Source of the DNA: Saccharothrix sp. S26 | GTDB taxonomy: Bacteria > Actinomycetota > Actinomycetes > Mycobacteriales > Pseudonocardiaceae | Direction: 5' to 3' | Assembly (NCBI RefSeq): GCF_021390395.1 | Contig: NZ_JAJUWT010000026.1 | Span: forward strand, 1-64,000 | DNA length: 64,000 nt | Translations under genes and position numbers: made by a program | In this document: positions 8,042-16,025 of the stretch, in pieces | Position numbering within the stretch: position 1 is the first letter of the stretch | Layout of the letters: every line of letters begins with the position of its first letter | The notes under the pieces: model-generated | What the model saw: only the letters and a program-made list of their open reading frames with translations | Database searches by the model: none | Told to the model about the DNA's origin: nothing

Positions 8042-8113
8042 ATCACCCGTCACCTCCCAGTGGTACCCGGATGATCGCCGACGTACCCCGTGCACCGGTG
8101 GGACCATGTCCAC

Positions 8114-8785
8114 ATGAGGTTCGCCGACCGCGTCCTCCGGGTGCTCGCCGAGCACCCGGAAGGGCTGTCCGATGGCGAGATCGCGGCAGCGCTGCACGTC
8201 AATCACGCGCAGGCGAACCTCTACTGCCGTCATCTGGCCCGGGAGGGGCGCATCGAGCGGGACGACCTTGCACGGCCGATCCGCAACCGCTTGCTCGAGC
8301 CTGACCGGCCCGTGCCCGCCGAACAGCACACGGGCACGTCCACGGAAGTCGATCGCCGGGAGAGGACGGTCCAGGACCGGGTCGTGGCGTGGTTGGTGGC
8401 GCAACGGTGGCGCATCGTGCGGGTCGCCGACACGGACTCGCGTGAGCGCGGGACCGACATCCGCGCCGAACGTGACGGCGTACTGCTGCACGTCGAGGTG
8501 AAGGGCTACCCGTCGACGTCCTACGCCGACCCTCGGCGGGCGGACGAGATCAAACCCACTCGACCGGCCACGCAGGCGCGGCAGTGGTTCGGGGGTGCGG
8601 TGGTGAAGGTGCTCCAGCTCAGGCAGGAGCACCCCGACGACGAGGTGGCGTTCGCGTTCCCGGACGTGCCGACCTACCGCGCGCTGATCAGCACGATCGA
8701 GACGACCGTGGCGACGATGCGCCTTGCGGTGTTCTTCGTGCGTGATGACGGCTTGGTCGACGCGCGGTGGGCCGGACCCGCTTGA
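8114..8785 (+). CDS. Winged-helix plus PD-(D/E)XK-like nuclease-fold protein
   Basis: The 223-residue protein begins with a winged-helix-like region (residues ~1-60: LRVLAEHPEGLSDGEIAAAL, then a recognition-helix-like NHAQANLYCRHLAREGRI). A restriction-endonuclease-like core follows (~85-160: VQDRVVAWLVAQRWRIVRVA, GTDIRAERDG, HVEVKGYPS), matching D-x(n)-ExK of the PD-(D/E)XK superfamily. Nuclease activity or DNA modification sensing is possible but unproven. ATG 8114 starts just before the winged helix. It is divergent from DUF72 copy 1 and 34 nt upstream of the NAT gene in the same direction. Confidence 0.72.
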   Translation: MRFADRVLRVLAEHPEGLSDGEIAAALHVNHAQANLYCRHLAREGRIERDDLARPIRNRLLEPDRPVPAEQHTGTSTEVDRRERTVQDRVVAWLVAQRWRIVRVADTDSRERGTDIRAERDGVLLHVEVKGYPSTSYADPRRADEIKPTRPATQARQWFGGAVVKVLQLRQEHPDDEVAFAFPDVPTYRALISTIETTVATMRLAVFFVRDDGLVDARWAGPA

Positions 8786-8819
8786 CCTCCACCGCACTCG
8801 AAGGTGCACCGTGGTGGGC

Positions 8820-9557
8820 ATGGACGACCGCACACTCGACGCCTACCTGGCCCGCATCGGGGCGACGCGCGAGAGCACCCTGGTGGAGCTGCACGAGCTG
8901 CACGTCGCCTCGGTGCCGTTCGAGAACCTCAGCATCCACCTCGGCGAGGAGATCGTGCTCGACGAGGACCGGCTCGTGGACAAGATCGTCAACCGGGGGC
9001 GCGGCGGGTTCTGCTACGAGCTCAACGGCGCGTTCGCGGCGCTGCTGAAGGCGCTGGGGCACGACGTGCGGATGCTGTCCGCCAAGGTGTTCAACGACGG
9101 CGCGTACGGGCCGCCGTTCGACCACCTGGCGTTGCGCGTGGGCGAGGTGTTGGTCGACGTCGGCTTCGGGCGGTTCAGCCTGCGGCCGCTGGTCCTCGTC
9201 AGCCGGGAGGACCAGCACGACCCGGCCGGTGTGTTCCGGATGGTCGACACGCCCGAAGGGGACGTCGACGTGCTCTTCAACGGCGAGCCGCAGTACCGCG
9301 TCGAGCTGCGACCCCGTGCGCTGGACGAGTTCCGCGCCACGTGCTGGTACCAGCAGACGTGGCCGGGGTCGCCGTTCCGGCGCGGTGCGACGTGCTCGCT
9401 GCCCACACCGACCGGCCGGATCACCATCGCCGGGAACAAGCTGATCACCACCACCGGGGACGACAAGGTGGTCGAGGAGCTGGATGACGACGAGCTGCTC
9501 GATGCCTACGCCAAGCACTTCGGCGTCGTGCTGGACCGCGTGCCGCGGCTCGGGTGA
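8820..9557 (+). CDS. nat: Arylamine N-acetyltransferase
   Basis: The 245-residue acetyl-CoA:arylamine N-acetyltransferase has the catalytic triad in place: Cys65 in GRGGFCYELNG, His102 in PFDHLALRV and Asp113 in VLVDVGFG. The N-terminal helical bundle carries the usual SVPFENLSIHLG. NATs transfer acetyl or propionyl groups to arylamines and hydrazines; in antibiotic producers relatives close macrolactams, but no polyketide genes are present here, so a xenobiotic role is more likely. The start at ATG 8820 is uncertain because GTG codons lie just upstream. Confidence 0.92.
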   Translation: MDDRTLDAYLARIGATRESTLVELHELHVASVPFENLSIHLGEEIVLDEDRLVDKIVNRGRGGFCYELNGAFAALLKALGHDVRMLSAKVFNDGAYGPPFDHLALRVGEVLVDVGFGRFSLRPLVLVSREDQHDPAGVFRMVDTPEGDVDVLFNGEPQYRVELRPRALDEFRATCWYQQTWPGSPFRRGATCSLPTPTGRITIAGNKLITTTGDDKVVEELDDDELLDAYAKHFGVVLDRVPRLG

Positions 9558-9570
9558 GCCCGGTACCCGC

Positions 9571-10317
9571 TCAGTCCAGCCGGTCGGCGAGGGCGAGGGC
9601 GTCGAACGGCGCGGCCCCGCGCATCGTGTTGTCGAAGTAGACGTACACGTCCCGCTCGGCCGACCACTCCCGCACCCGGCCGGCCCAGCGGTCCAGGGCC
9701 GCGTCGGAGTACCCGCTGACGTACAGCTCCTGGTCGCCGTGCAGCCGGACGTAGGCGAAGTCCGCGGTCAGCTCGCGCGGTTCCGGGAAGCGGCCCGCCG
9801 ACTCGGCGACGACGAGCGCGACGTTGTGCCGTGCCAACAGCTCCGCCAGTTCGGGCGTGTCCCAGCTCGGGTGCCGGACCTCGAGCGCGTGCCGGACCGG
9901 CGGGCCGGGTAACAGCTCCAGGAACGCGGCGACCCGCTCGGGGCGCCACGGCAGCGTCGGCGGCAGCTGCCACAGGACGGGCCCGAGCTTCAGCCCGAGG
10001 TCGAGCACGCCGGAGTCGAAGAACTCCGCCACGTCCCTGCCGACGTCACGCAACCGCTTCATATGGGTGATCTCGCGATGTCCCTTCACCGCGAACACGA
10101 AGTCCTCGGGTGTGCGCTCGAACCACGACTTGTAGTCGGTCGGCTTGCGCAGCCCGTAGAACGAGCCGTTGATCTCGACCGTGTCGAACCGCCGTGACAG
10201 GAACTGCAACTCCAACCGCTGCTGCAACCCGCGCGGGTAGAACTCACCACGCCACTCGGGATAGTGCCAGCCGGACGTCCCGATCCGTATTTCACCCACG
10301 GTGACGATGTTGCCCAT
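9571..10317 (-). CDS. DUF72 family TIM-barrel protein (copy 2)
   Basis: The 248-residue paralogue of the protein at 7205-8041 shares RIGTSGWHYPEWRGEFYPRG, VEINGSFYGLRKPTDYKSW, LGPVLWQLPPTLPW, RHALEVRHPSW, FAYVRLHGDQELY and DVYVYFDNT. Function of DUF72 is unknown. Start ATG 10317 is supported by a GGGTGG-like site; GTG 10299, just before the family motif, is an alternative. It is convergent with nat (13 nt between stops) and lies 26 nt downstream of an unknown gene on the same strand. Confidence 0.88.
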   Translation of the reverse strand: MGNIVTVGEIRIGTSGWHYPEWRGEFYPRGLQQRLELQFLSRRFDTVEINGSFYGLRKPTDYKSWFERTPEDFVFAVKGHREITHMKRLRDVGRDVAEFFDSGVLDLGLKLGPVLWQLPPTLPWRPERVAAFLELLPGPPVRHALEVRHPSWDTPELAELLARHNVALVVAESAGRFPEPRELTADFAYVRLHGDQELYVSGYSDAALDRWAGRVREWSAERDVYVYFDNTMRGAAPFDALALADRLD

Positions 10318-10343
10318 GTCGGTGACCACCCAAACGTGCCGAT

Positions 10344-10796
10344 CTAGAAGCCGGCCCCGTCCAGTGCCCCGCTGACCACGCGGTCCACCCTGGCCTGCTG
10401 CGGATCGCGGGCCAACGCCTCCGTGCACGGGCAGCCGGCCAAGTCGTTGCCGCACAGGTACACGCCGAGCACGCGCAGGCTGCGCGCCGTCTGCCGCAAC
10501 CGCGCCGCACCCCGCAGCCGCACCTGCCCGTACACCGCCTTGGCCAACTGGTACGGCACACCGGGCCCGAGGTCGACGCACGCCTGGCTGTCCAACTCCT
10601 CCGCCACGTGCGCGATGGGCCGACACCCGTACGTCCGCGCCGACCGCACGAGCCTCTGGTCCAACCGCGCCACGAGCCGCTTCGCCACCTCGTCCCGCCA
10701 AGCCCGATCGGCGCGCAGGTAAGCGACCAACTCCTCCACCCGGACGGGATCGGGCCTCGGGCGGCGAGCGCGGGCTCTCCGTCGTTGCGACGTCAT
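10344..10796 (-). CDS. Protein of unknown function, Cys-containing
   Basis: The basic, helical protein of 150 residues has an Arg-rich N-terminus. Five cysteines sit in a loose pattern (GCRP, ACVDLG, YLCGNDLAGCPC), the last three within nine residues, suggesting a metal or disulfide site. I do not recognise the family. ATG 10796 is preferred over an upstream ATG since the earlier stretch is compositionally unlike a protein. It is 26 nt upstream of DUF72 copy 2 and may be cotranscribed with it. Confidence 0.6.
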   Translation of the reverse strand: MTSQRRRARARRPRPDPVRVEELVAYLRADRAWRDEVAKRLVARLDQRLVRSARTYGCRPIAHVAEELDSQACVDLGPGVPYQLAKAVYGQVRLRGAARLRQTARSLRVLGVYLCGNDLAGCPCTEALARDPQQARVDRVVSGALDGAGF

Positions 10797-10909
10797 GACA
10801 CTCAAGATCGTGCGTCCCCAACCGCCGTGAGCCCCCCTCACCCACCTGCGCGACCAGTGCACTCTCACGCACTAATACCTCGGCCACCGAGAGGTACGAC
10901 CGCGCCGCG

Positions 10910-11164
10910 TCAGCGCGACATCTTCTCCAGGTACTCCTGGGTCTCCGGATCCGTCGAGCAGACGCACACCCCGCGCATCCCGCGGGTGAGCAGCACCCGG
11001 TACGTGTTCCTGATCAACTCGTGGAAGTTCGTGCCCTCGGCCTTCTTCACCGCCGGGTCACGCGAGTGCTCGGGACGCGCCACCCACCGGCCGTCCTGCC
11101 GGACGAAGTCGGGCCCGAAGACCACACCCGCCCAGTCGTACTCGAATCGACGGCCTGCTTCCAC
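10910..11164 (-). pseudogene. 3' fragment of a DUF2075 (helicase-like) gene
   Basis: The frame encodes about 84 residues that match only the C-terminal end of DUF2075 proteins: FEYDWAGVVFGPDF, a VRQDGRWVA strand, and the hallmark NTYRVLLTRGMRG then STDPETQEYL. The Walker A and B motifs and the rest of the helicase core (several hundred residues) are absent. Upstream the reading frame runs straight into a fragment of an unrelated gene (the YbaB-like 5' end at 11145-11310), so this is a recombination scar and not a short gene. Confidence 0.8.
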
Positions 11165-11310
11165 TGCGCCGGCAGCGTCACGGACAGCACGTCGGCGGAG
11201 TCGTCGACCGTCACGGTCACGACGCCGCCGGAAACCTGCCTCCCACCCGGCTGGTGGTCCTCTTCGTCCCCCTCTTCGAAGCCGAACCTGAATGTCTCGC
11301 TAACGTCGGC
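11145..11310 (-). pseudogene. 5' fragment of a YbaB-like ESX-accessory gene
   Basis: In a different frame from the DUF2075 piece the strand reads TFRFGFEEGDEEDHQ, then GGVVTVTVDDSADVLSVTL and QWKQAVD. This parallels the start of the intact protein at 19659-20339 (EFRFGFEEGGEEDQ, DGVVTVAVNDLAEIQFVTI, QWRRSVD). DNA similarity is also visible. The codon aligned with the intact gene's GTG start reads GTT, and an in-frame TAG lies just upstream, so it is not translatable as such. The homology ends near 11147 where DUF2075 sequence begins. Confidence 0.72.
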
Positions 11311-11553
11311 CTATTGCGATTCGTACTCAATCGGCTCCTGACTGTAGCGACGTGGCCAGTCCGCTGTCCGGTGACCGCACTACCTCGGTTCGACGGAGCC
11401 TCAGGTCGCGGCTCGGCGTTTGAACCCCCTGGGTCGTCGCTCAGCGGCCTTGCCAGGTCGGCTGCATGTACCGACGGCGCTCGTGCGGTGCTTCTTCTGC
11501 GGTGAAAACGTTGTCGGCGGAGCGGTATGCACAGTCGATGCCCAATCGGTGCA
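11311..11553. other. Intergenic stretch with no recognisable gene
   Basis: About 240 bases between the YbaB-like fragment and the split nuclease gene. I see no family motif, convincing ribosome-binding site or terminator; open frames here are short and look random. Confidence 0.5.
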
Positions 11554-12465
11554 TCAACTGGATGCCGTCCGTGTCGGGCGCTCCGGGAAAAGAGCCATCA
11601 ATCGGGTGGCTGGCTCAGGGGTGCTCGCCGCGTAGTCGAGCAGTTGGGCTACCGCTTCACGAACCTTGCCGTGTGTGGTCAGGCTTTTCGCTTCCACCAC
11701 AACGACATCGGAGTCGGTCGTGTAGTAGAGATCAGCCCGCTTGCCGCTTGCCGTCACGAAACTCGTCATGGCGATGTGCGGCTGAGATCTGCGGAACTGG
11801 GCTACCAGTTGGGCTTCCACCCGTTACTGTGCGTACTTGCGCGCGGCGATTTCTTGCCAAACGACGTCCACGTGGGCCCGCTCGACGGGGACGACGCGGG
11901 AAGGAGCGCCGACCAGTTCGGCAGTCGCGATCAACTTCGCGTCGAGTTCCGCTTCCACCGTGCTGGGGTTGAGTCGGAAGGCGCGTATGAGACGGTCGGC
12001 ATTCTCAGGGTCGACCACGCGCTGGCCACAGACGTAGTCACCTTCTGTGAAGCCATCGATGCTCCACAGGTCGGTGATCGGATATTGGGTGATCTGCACG
12101 TTCAGCACGCTGTAGACGTTAACGAAGCTGTCGCTGTTGGCGTGCTGTCGCCACATCAGGTCGGCGAGTTCCTTGTTGCGGAACAGATGTCCGATCTCGC
12201 CGGTGGCTTTGATCTTCTTGTTTCCGGCGGAGATCACAACGGCGCCATCGCGAAGGCGCTCCATTGACTTGTCATGACGCGAGATGGGCCCCCAGAAGTG
12301 GGCCTTGCCGGATGGGTGGAGTGACATGAGCCGGTCGAAGTCGGCCGGTCGCAGAAGACTCCGGTGCCTGCTCTCGGTGAAGTCGACCGATCCTTCGATC
12401 GTGTGGTGGAAGCGCGCACGCGTCTCACGGTTGCCGTAGCAGGGCGCGAGCAGTGCAAGCGTCAT
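11554..12465 (-). pseudogene. PUA/EVE-like plus PD-(D/E)XK-like protein split by an in-frame TAA
   Basis: Two consecutive frames on this strand are in the same phase and separated only by TAA-CGG at 11821-11826. The upstream part (to 11824) has a start MTLALLAPCYGN and a sensor-like HFWGPISRHDKSMERLR, GNKKIKATGEIGHLFRN segment. The downstream part (11820-11554, GTG-led) holds a nuclease-like core: GKRADLYYTTD and DVVVVEAKSLTT (D-x(n)-ExK), then a helix REAVAQLLDYA. I infer that a single protein of about 300 residues was broken by a nonsense mutation, since the second part begins mid-domain. Alternatively they are two coupled proteins. An ATG at 12519 is a possible earlier start, but its GGAGG abuts the codon. 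Confidence 0.7.
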
Positions 12466-12519
12466 TGGCCATGGATCGTGTCGGTGTTGACCATATGTCC
12501 TTGGGTAGTGTTGCGTCAT

Positions 12520-12761
12520 CCTCCCGGGTAAGGGTGAGTGAGCGACCCAGGGGGCGTGCTGGGTGCTTTTCCAGGCGTCTCCACTGCTAGGGGTTTCTGA
12601 GGCGCAGGGTGATGGGTGTTCAGCCTGGTGCTGCCGGGTGGTGTTTGCGAGTCACCGGAGTGCGCGTCGCGCAGCGATCTCCGGCTTGCCCTGATGCCCC
12701 GAGGACATGACGGTGGCGGAACTCCTGACCACCAGGTCGATCAGGAGTCCGTCGAGTCCGA
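12520..12761. other. Intergenic stretch, nothing convincing
   Basis: About 240 bases between the split nuclease gene and the EspG-like stop codon. The only open frame on the plus strand has no family features and runs into the espG coding region antisense. Confidence 0.5.
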
Positions 12762-13541
12762 TCAGCCGGTCAGGTGCAGCAACTCTGACACGGCGTGTAC
12801 GAGCCGCTGGGGGTCGGCCGGGCTCAGTGTCGACCACTCCCGCCCGTCGGCGGACGGTCGGCGGGTGAACTGCCACCGCCCTTCCGGCGTGTCGTAGAAG
12901 GACACCGCGTACGGTCCGCGCTTCCTCGGCCCCGGCCGGCCGTGCGGGGTCGGGCGGACCGCCGCGCCGAACTGGCCCATCCGCTGCACGTTGCCGAGCA
13001 CCGAGCCGATCTTCTGCGCGTCGGGCCGGGGCAGGCCCGTGTCCCGCAGCGCGGTCTCCAAGCGCGTGGCGGATTCACCGGCGGCCGCCGCCGCACGTTC
13101 CAGGTCAGCCGCGAGGAGGCTGATGGACCGTGACCGGGGCGTCGGGTGCGGGGGCAGGAGTGACACCATCGACGCGGCGAGCGAGTTCTCGTCGATCCGG
13201 CTCAGCGCCAGTACGTCCGCGGTCAGGACGGCCGACACCGCGTGCCCGCGCCGGGCCGCCGCGACCGCACGGACCCGTGGGCCGGAGTCCAGTCGCAGCC
13301 GGGCGTCCACCTCGCGTTCCGGGCGTGCCAGCAACTCCAACGAAGCGGCCAAGCGGGAGTCCAACTCGCCGCGGTCGGCCAGCCCGTTTGCCTCCAGCGA
13401 GCGCCACGCGTCGTTGAACAACGCGCGGCGCTCGTCCAGAGTCGCGCCGTGGGAGGGGATCGACAGGATCGTGGGGTACTCGCCCAGCTTCAAGTGATCC
13501 CAGCACAGCTCGAACTCAAGCCGGGACAGGGTGAACCTCAC
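12762..13541 (-). CDS. EspG-like ESX (type VII) secretion-associated chaperone
   Basis: The 259-residue protein has the EspG-family opening LSRLEFELCWDHLKLGEYP followed by PSHGATLDERRAL, and a C-terminal strand region ending in a helical HAVSELLHLTG. EspG proteins are cytosolic chaperones that bind the PPE half of PE-PPE pairs and deliver them to the ESX machinery. The GTG start overlaps the stop of the PPE-like gene by 4 nt (GTGA), matching that partnership. It is last in a four-gene cassette: PE-like, lipoprotein, PPE-like, EspG. Confidence 0.82.
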   Translation of the reverse strand: MRFTLSRLEFELCWDHLKLGEYPTILSIPSHGATLDERRALFNDAWRSLEANGLADRGELDSRLAASLELLARPEREVDARLRLDSGPRVRAVAAARRGHAVSAVLTADVLALSRIDENSLAASMVSLLPPHPTPRSRSISLLAADLERAAAAAGESATRLETALRDTGLPRPDAQKIGSVLGNVQRMGQFGAAVRPTPHGRPGPRKRGPYAVSFYDTPEGRWQFTRRPSADGREWSTLSPADPQRLVHAVSELLHLTG

Positions 13542-14824
13542 GGGCCGTCGTCCCCGATCACCGGTGGCGCGACCCGGGGCATGGAGTCCTCGCCCCACAC
13601 GTCGTCCAGCTCTTCCAGGTAGGGCGCGGCCTTGTGCTCGATGTCGTCCTCACCCCGACCGCCCTGTGGCCCGCCGGCCATACCACCCACCATCGGGCTG
13701 CCCGCCGCGCCCCGCGCGCCCGCCGCACCGCTGCTGGCGCCTGCTCGGTTGGTGTGCTGGTCCCCGGCGATGCCGGAGGCCCGGCCGGGGCCGAAGGGCT
13801 GTCCGCCATGACCGGGCTGGCCCGGAACGCCGGGCAGGCTGCCGCCGAGCCTCGGCGTGCCACCCGGCGGGTTACCGCCGAATCCCTTGGGAATGCCCGG
13901 ACCGGTGCCCTTGCCGGGAGGGGTGCCACCGGACGGGTTCCGCCGGTCGTAGAAGCCCAGGGCAGGGTTCGGCCTGATCATGCCTGGCGGGGGTACCGCC
14001 ACAGGCGGTTGCGGCGGTCCCGGCGTGTAGGGCGGGGGAGTGATCGGCGTGGGTCCGGGGCGCGGCGTGACGTCCGGTGTGGTCCCGACCGCCGAGGTGT
14101 TGGTGTCGCCGCCGATTGGTGCGACGGACGGGGGAGTGCTCACCGGTTGCTGCGGCTGAGTGGTGGTGGTCCGGCTCGGGTCGGTGGAAGTGGGCGTGCT
14201 CCACCGACCGTCCGAGAACTGCTGGGAGTACCGGCTCTGCGCCTCGGACTGCTCGAACGTCGGCTCGACGACCTGCGTCGTCACCTGGGGTGGCGGCGTG
14301 AACGTGCCCAGGAGGCCCACCACCGAGGAAGCACCGTCGCGGTAGCCGTTCATCACGCGGACCGCCTCGCGCTTGGCTTCGTTCGCCTGCTGTTCCTGGA
14401 CGTCCTGGTCGGTCTGGCCGCCGACCAGGTGCGTGAAACCGGCGGGGATGCCGAGGAAGTCGTCGTTCGCCGTGGAGGTGACCTCGACCGGCTCCGGCAT
14501 TCGTGTCTTGGCACCGCTGTAGAAGGAGGTCTGGGCGGAGAATGCGTTGTGCGTCTCGACACCGGCGACGCGGGCGTCCTCGGCCCACTGCACCAGCGGA
14601 GCCGCGCTGCCGGTGAACCGCTCGCCCGCCGCACCGACCCAGATCGCCCCCGCGTCCCGGATCGCCGACTCCAGCTCGCTCTTGGCGTTGCCCATCACCG
14701 CGCGGAAGCTGTTCCAAGCGTCGTCCACGGTCTGGGCGGCGGAGTGACCCGGCCCGCCGTGGATCTTCTCGTAGAGCTGCTTGTGCGACTGCGCGTCGAA
14801 GTTGTGGTTGCCAATCCCGCCCAT
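13538..14824 (-). CDS. PPE-like ESX substrate with Pro/Gly-rich tail
   Basis: The 428-residue protein has an N-terminal helical WXG/PPE-type region (residues ~1-150, with AAQTVDDAWNSFRAVMG and AGAIWVGAAGERFTGSAAP, the W-x-G turn). A long low-complexity region follows, rich in Pro, Thr and Gly (~190-390), then a short acidic C-terminal helix (AAPYLEELDDVWGED). The architecture matches Pseudonocardiales PPE-domain proteins exported by ESX systems. A perfect YxxxD/E signal is not evident in the tail. It sits between a DUF3558 lipoprotein gene (13 nt gap) and espG (4-nt overlap). Confidence 0.78.
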   Translation of the reverse strand: MGGIGNHNFDAQSHKQLYEKIHGGPGHSAAQTVDDAWNSFRAVMGNAKSELESAIRDAGAIWVGAAGERFTGSAAPLVQWAEDARVAGVETHNAFSAQTSFYSGAKTRMPEPVEVTSTANDDFLGIPAGFTHLVGGQTDQDVQEQQANEAKREAVRVMNGYRDGASSVVGLLGTFTPPPQVTTQVVEPTFEQSEAQSRYSQQFSDGRWSTPTSTDPSRTTTTQPQQPVSTPPSVAPIGGDTNTSAVGTTPDVTPRPGPTPITPPPYTPGPPQPPVAVPPPGMIRPNPALGFYDRRNPSGGTPPGKGTGPGIPKGFGGNPPGGTPRLGGSLPGVPGQPGHGGQPFGPGRASGIAGDQHTNRAGASSGAAGARGAAGSPMVGGMAGGPQGGRGEDDIEHKAAPYLEELDDVWGEDSMPRVAPPVIGDDGP

Positions 14825-14837
14825 CGAGTGCTCCCCC

Positions 14838-15401
14838 TCACTTCAGCAAGTTCTGCATGGCCGCTTCCGCGAGTTGCCGCGCCCCGTCACACGGCTCAGG
14901 AAAGCGATCTTGAAAACCGAGGTCGACCGAAAAGGCCACCGCGAGGTACTGGTCGTCCGCAGTGTCGATCATCAGGTCACAGCGGTCGGGGCTGTTCGGG
15001 ATCGGAACCGTAATGGCAGGGAAGCCAGCTACCGGATCGACTTCCCGAGGTTGTCCGGTGCGCTTGCCGTCGGTCCACGTTTCAATTCCCTCGTGGAGCA
15101 CTGGGACCAATATGTTGGACGCGCCTGTCACGGTCCAAGTGCATCCGGTGGCCTTGAGCGCGCTGACTTCCAAAGGGCGGCCGACGCGGTCGATCTTCAA
15201 GGCTCCAAGCTGCTCTGGCGTGAGCAGACTGCACGGCTCTTTGTCGTCCAACGTGACAGGCTTGGGACGTGTGACGGCTGCCGCCGTCGTGGTGACCGGC
15301 GGACTGACCGTGGTCGTCGTCTGCGGGGTCGCGGTGCCTCCGGTGCTGCACGCGCCGGTCACGAGAAGTACGCAGGCCACCGCCAGCAGGGTTGTGCGCA
15401 T
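14838..15401 (-). CDS. DUF3558 lipoprotein
   Basis: The 187-residue lipoprotein has a signal peptide ending in the lipobox VTGAC (Cys18), a Thr/Pro linker to about residue 50, then a DUF3558 domain (DKEPCSLLTPEQLGAL and CTWTVTG motifs, four cysteines forming likely disulfides). DUF3558 proteins are common companions of ESX-accessory cassettes in Pseudonocardiales; their role is unknown. It lies 4 nt downstream of the PE-like gene stop and 13 nt upstream of the PPE-like gene. Confidence 0.84.
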   Translation of the reverse strand: MRTTLLAVACVLLVTGACSTGGTATPQTTTTVSPPVTTTAAAVTRPKPVTLDDKEPCSLLTPEQLGALKIDRVGRPLEVSALKATGCTWTVTGASNILVPVLHEGIETWTDGKRTGQPREVDPVAGFPAITVPIPNSPDRCDLMIDTADDQYLAVAFSVDLGFQDRFPEPCDGARQLAEAAMQNLLK

Positions 15402-15405
15402 TGCT

Positions 15406-15768
15406 TCAGATGCCCCCGGTCTGCTGGATATTGGTCTTGTTCGTGTCTTCCGCCAAACCGTAGGTGCGTGCGGCCTGGTCGAGTTGTTCGATGCTCCGAT
15501 TCAGTTCACTGATAAAATGCCTGGCTACTTCGATAGCAGTGTCCGCGTTCTCGCGGAAGACCGAGGCAGCGTCCTTGGACACGTCGTCCTCGGCCAGCGG
15601 ATTTCCGATGAGGTTGTACCCCTCCAGGTCCACGAAGTCCCGGATGGTGTCGCGGACGGCCTCGTAGCGGGCCTTGAGAGCCAGGATCTGGCCCGGCTCG
15701 ACCTGCATGGTGACCGGCCCCGCCGGCGCCGGAGCACCGACTCCGCCACCACTCGCCATGAACGGCAT
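15406..15768 (-). CDS. PE-like/WXG100-like ESX substrate
   Basis: The 120-residue helical protein is predicted to form a hairpin: helix one around VEPGQILALKARYEAVRD, helix two around ENADTAIEVARHFISELNR. The C-terminal segment TYGLAEDTN contains YxxxE, matching the type VII general secretion signal. A very strong ribosome-binding site (AGGAGGAGGGGAG) precedes ATG 15768. It heads the cassette with a lipoprotein, PPE-like partner and EspG chaperone, so a PE-PPE heterodimer is the expected secreted product. Confidence 0.8.
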   Translation of the reverse strand: MPFMASGGGVGAPAPAGPVTMQVEPGQILALKARYEAVRDTIRDFVDLEGYNLIGNPLAEDDVSKDAASVFRENADTAIEVARHFISELNRSIEQLDQAARTYGLAEDTNKTNIQQTGGI

Positions 15769-16025
15769 GAGTCTCCCCTCCTCCTGCCTTGACCACTGTG
15801 CGCACGTGAGACGTCGCTGTGCGTGTCCAGGCTCCCACATGGCAAAGCTGCCGAGTGGTGGAACCGGACGACTCAACCCACGAGCGAGTGAAGTATCCCG
15901 GCCGGCGGCCACGGAGACCCGGCGATGATTAATTCTCCCGGCGTGTTCACCCTTATGAAGTAATCGTTTATGCGAGGAACCGTCGTCTCAGCACCGGTTG
16001 AGCGCCGCCCGAACACCCGGTTGTG
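15769..16025 (-). promoter_or_regulatory. Upstream region of the PE/PPE/EspG cassette
   Basis: This gene-free stretch of 257 bases precedes the PE-like gene and follows the GmrSD stop. An AT-rich patch at about 15925-15975 stands out from the surrounding GC-rich DNA and is the likeliest promoter for the cassette on the minus strand. I cannot fix -35/-10 boxes with certainty. Confidence 0.4.

Noticed and set aside
12616..12897. A 93-codon plus-strand frame upstream of espG end
   Set aside because: It runs into the antisense of the EspG-like gene and has no conserved features.
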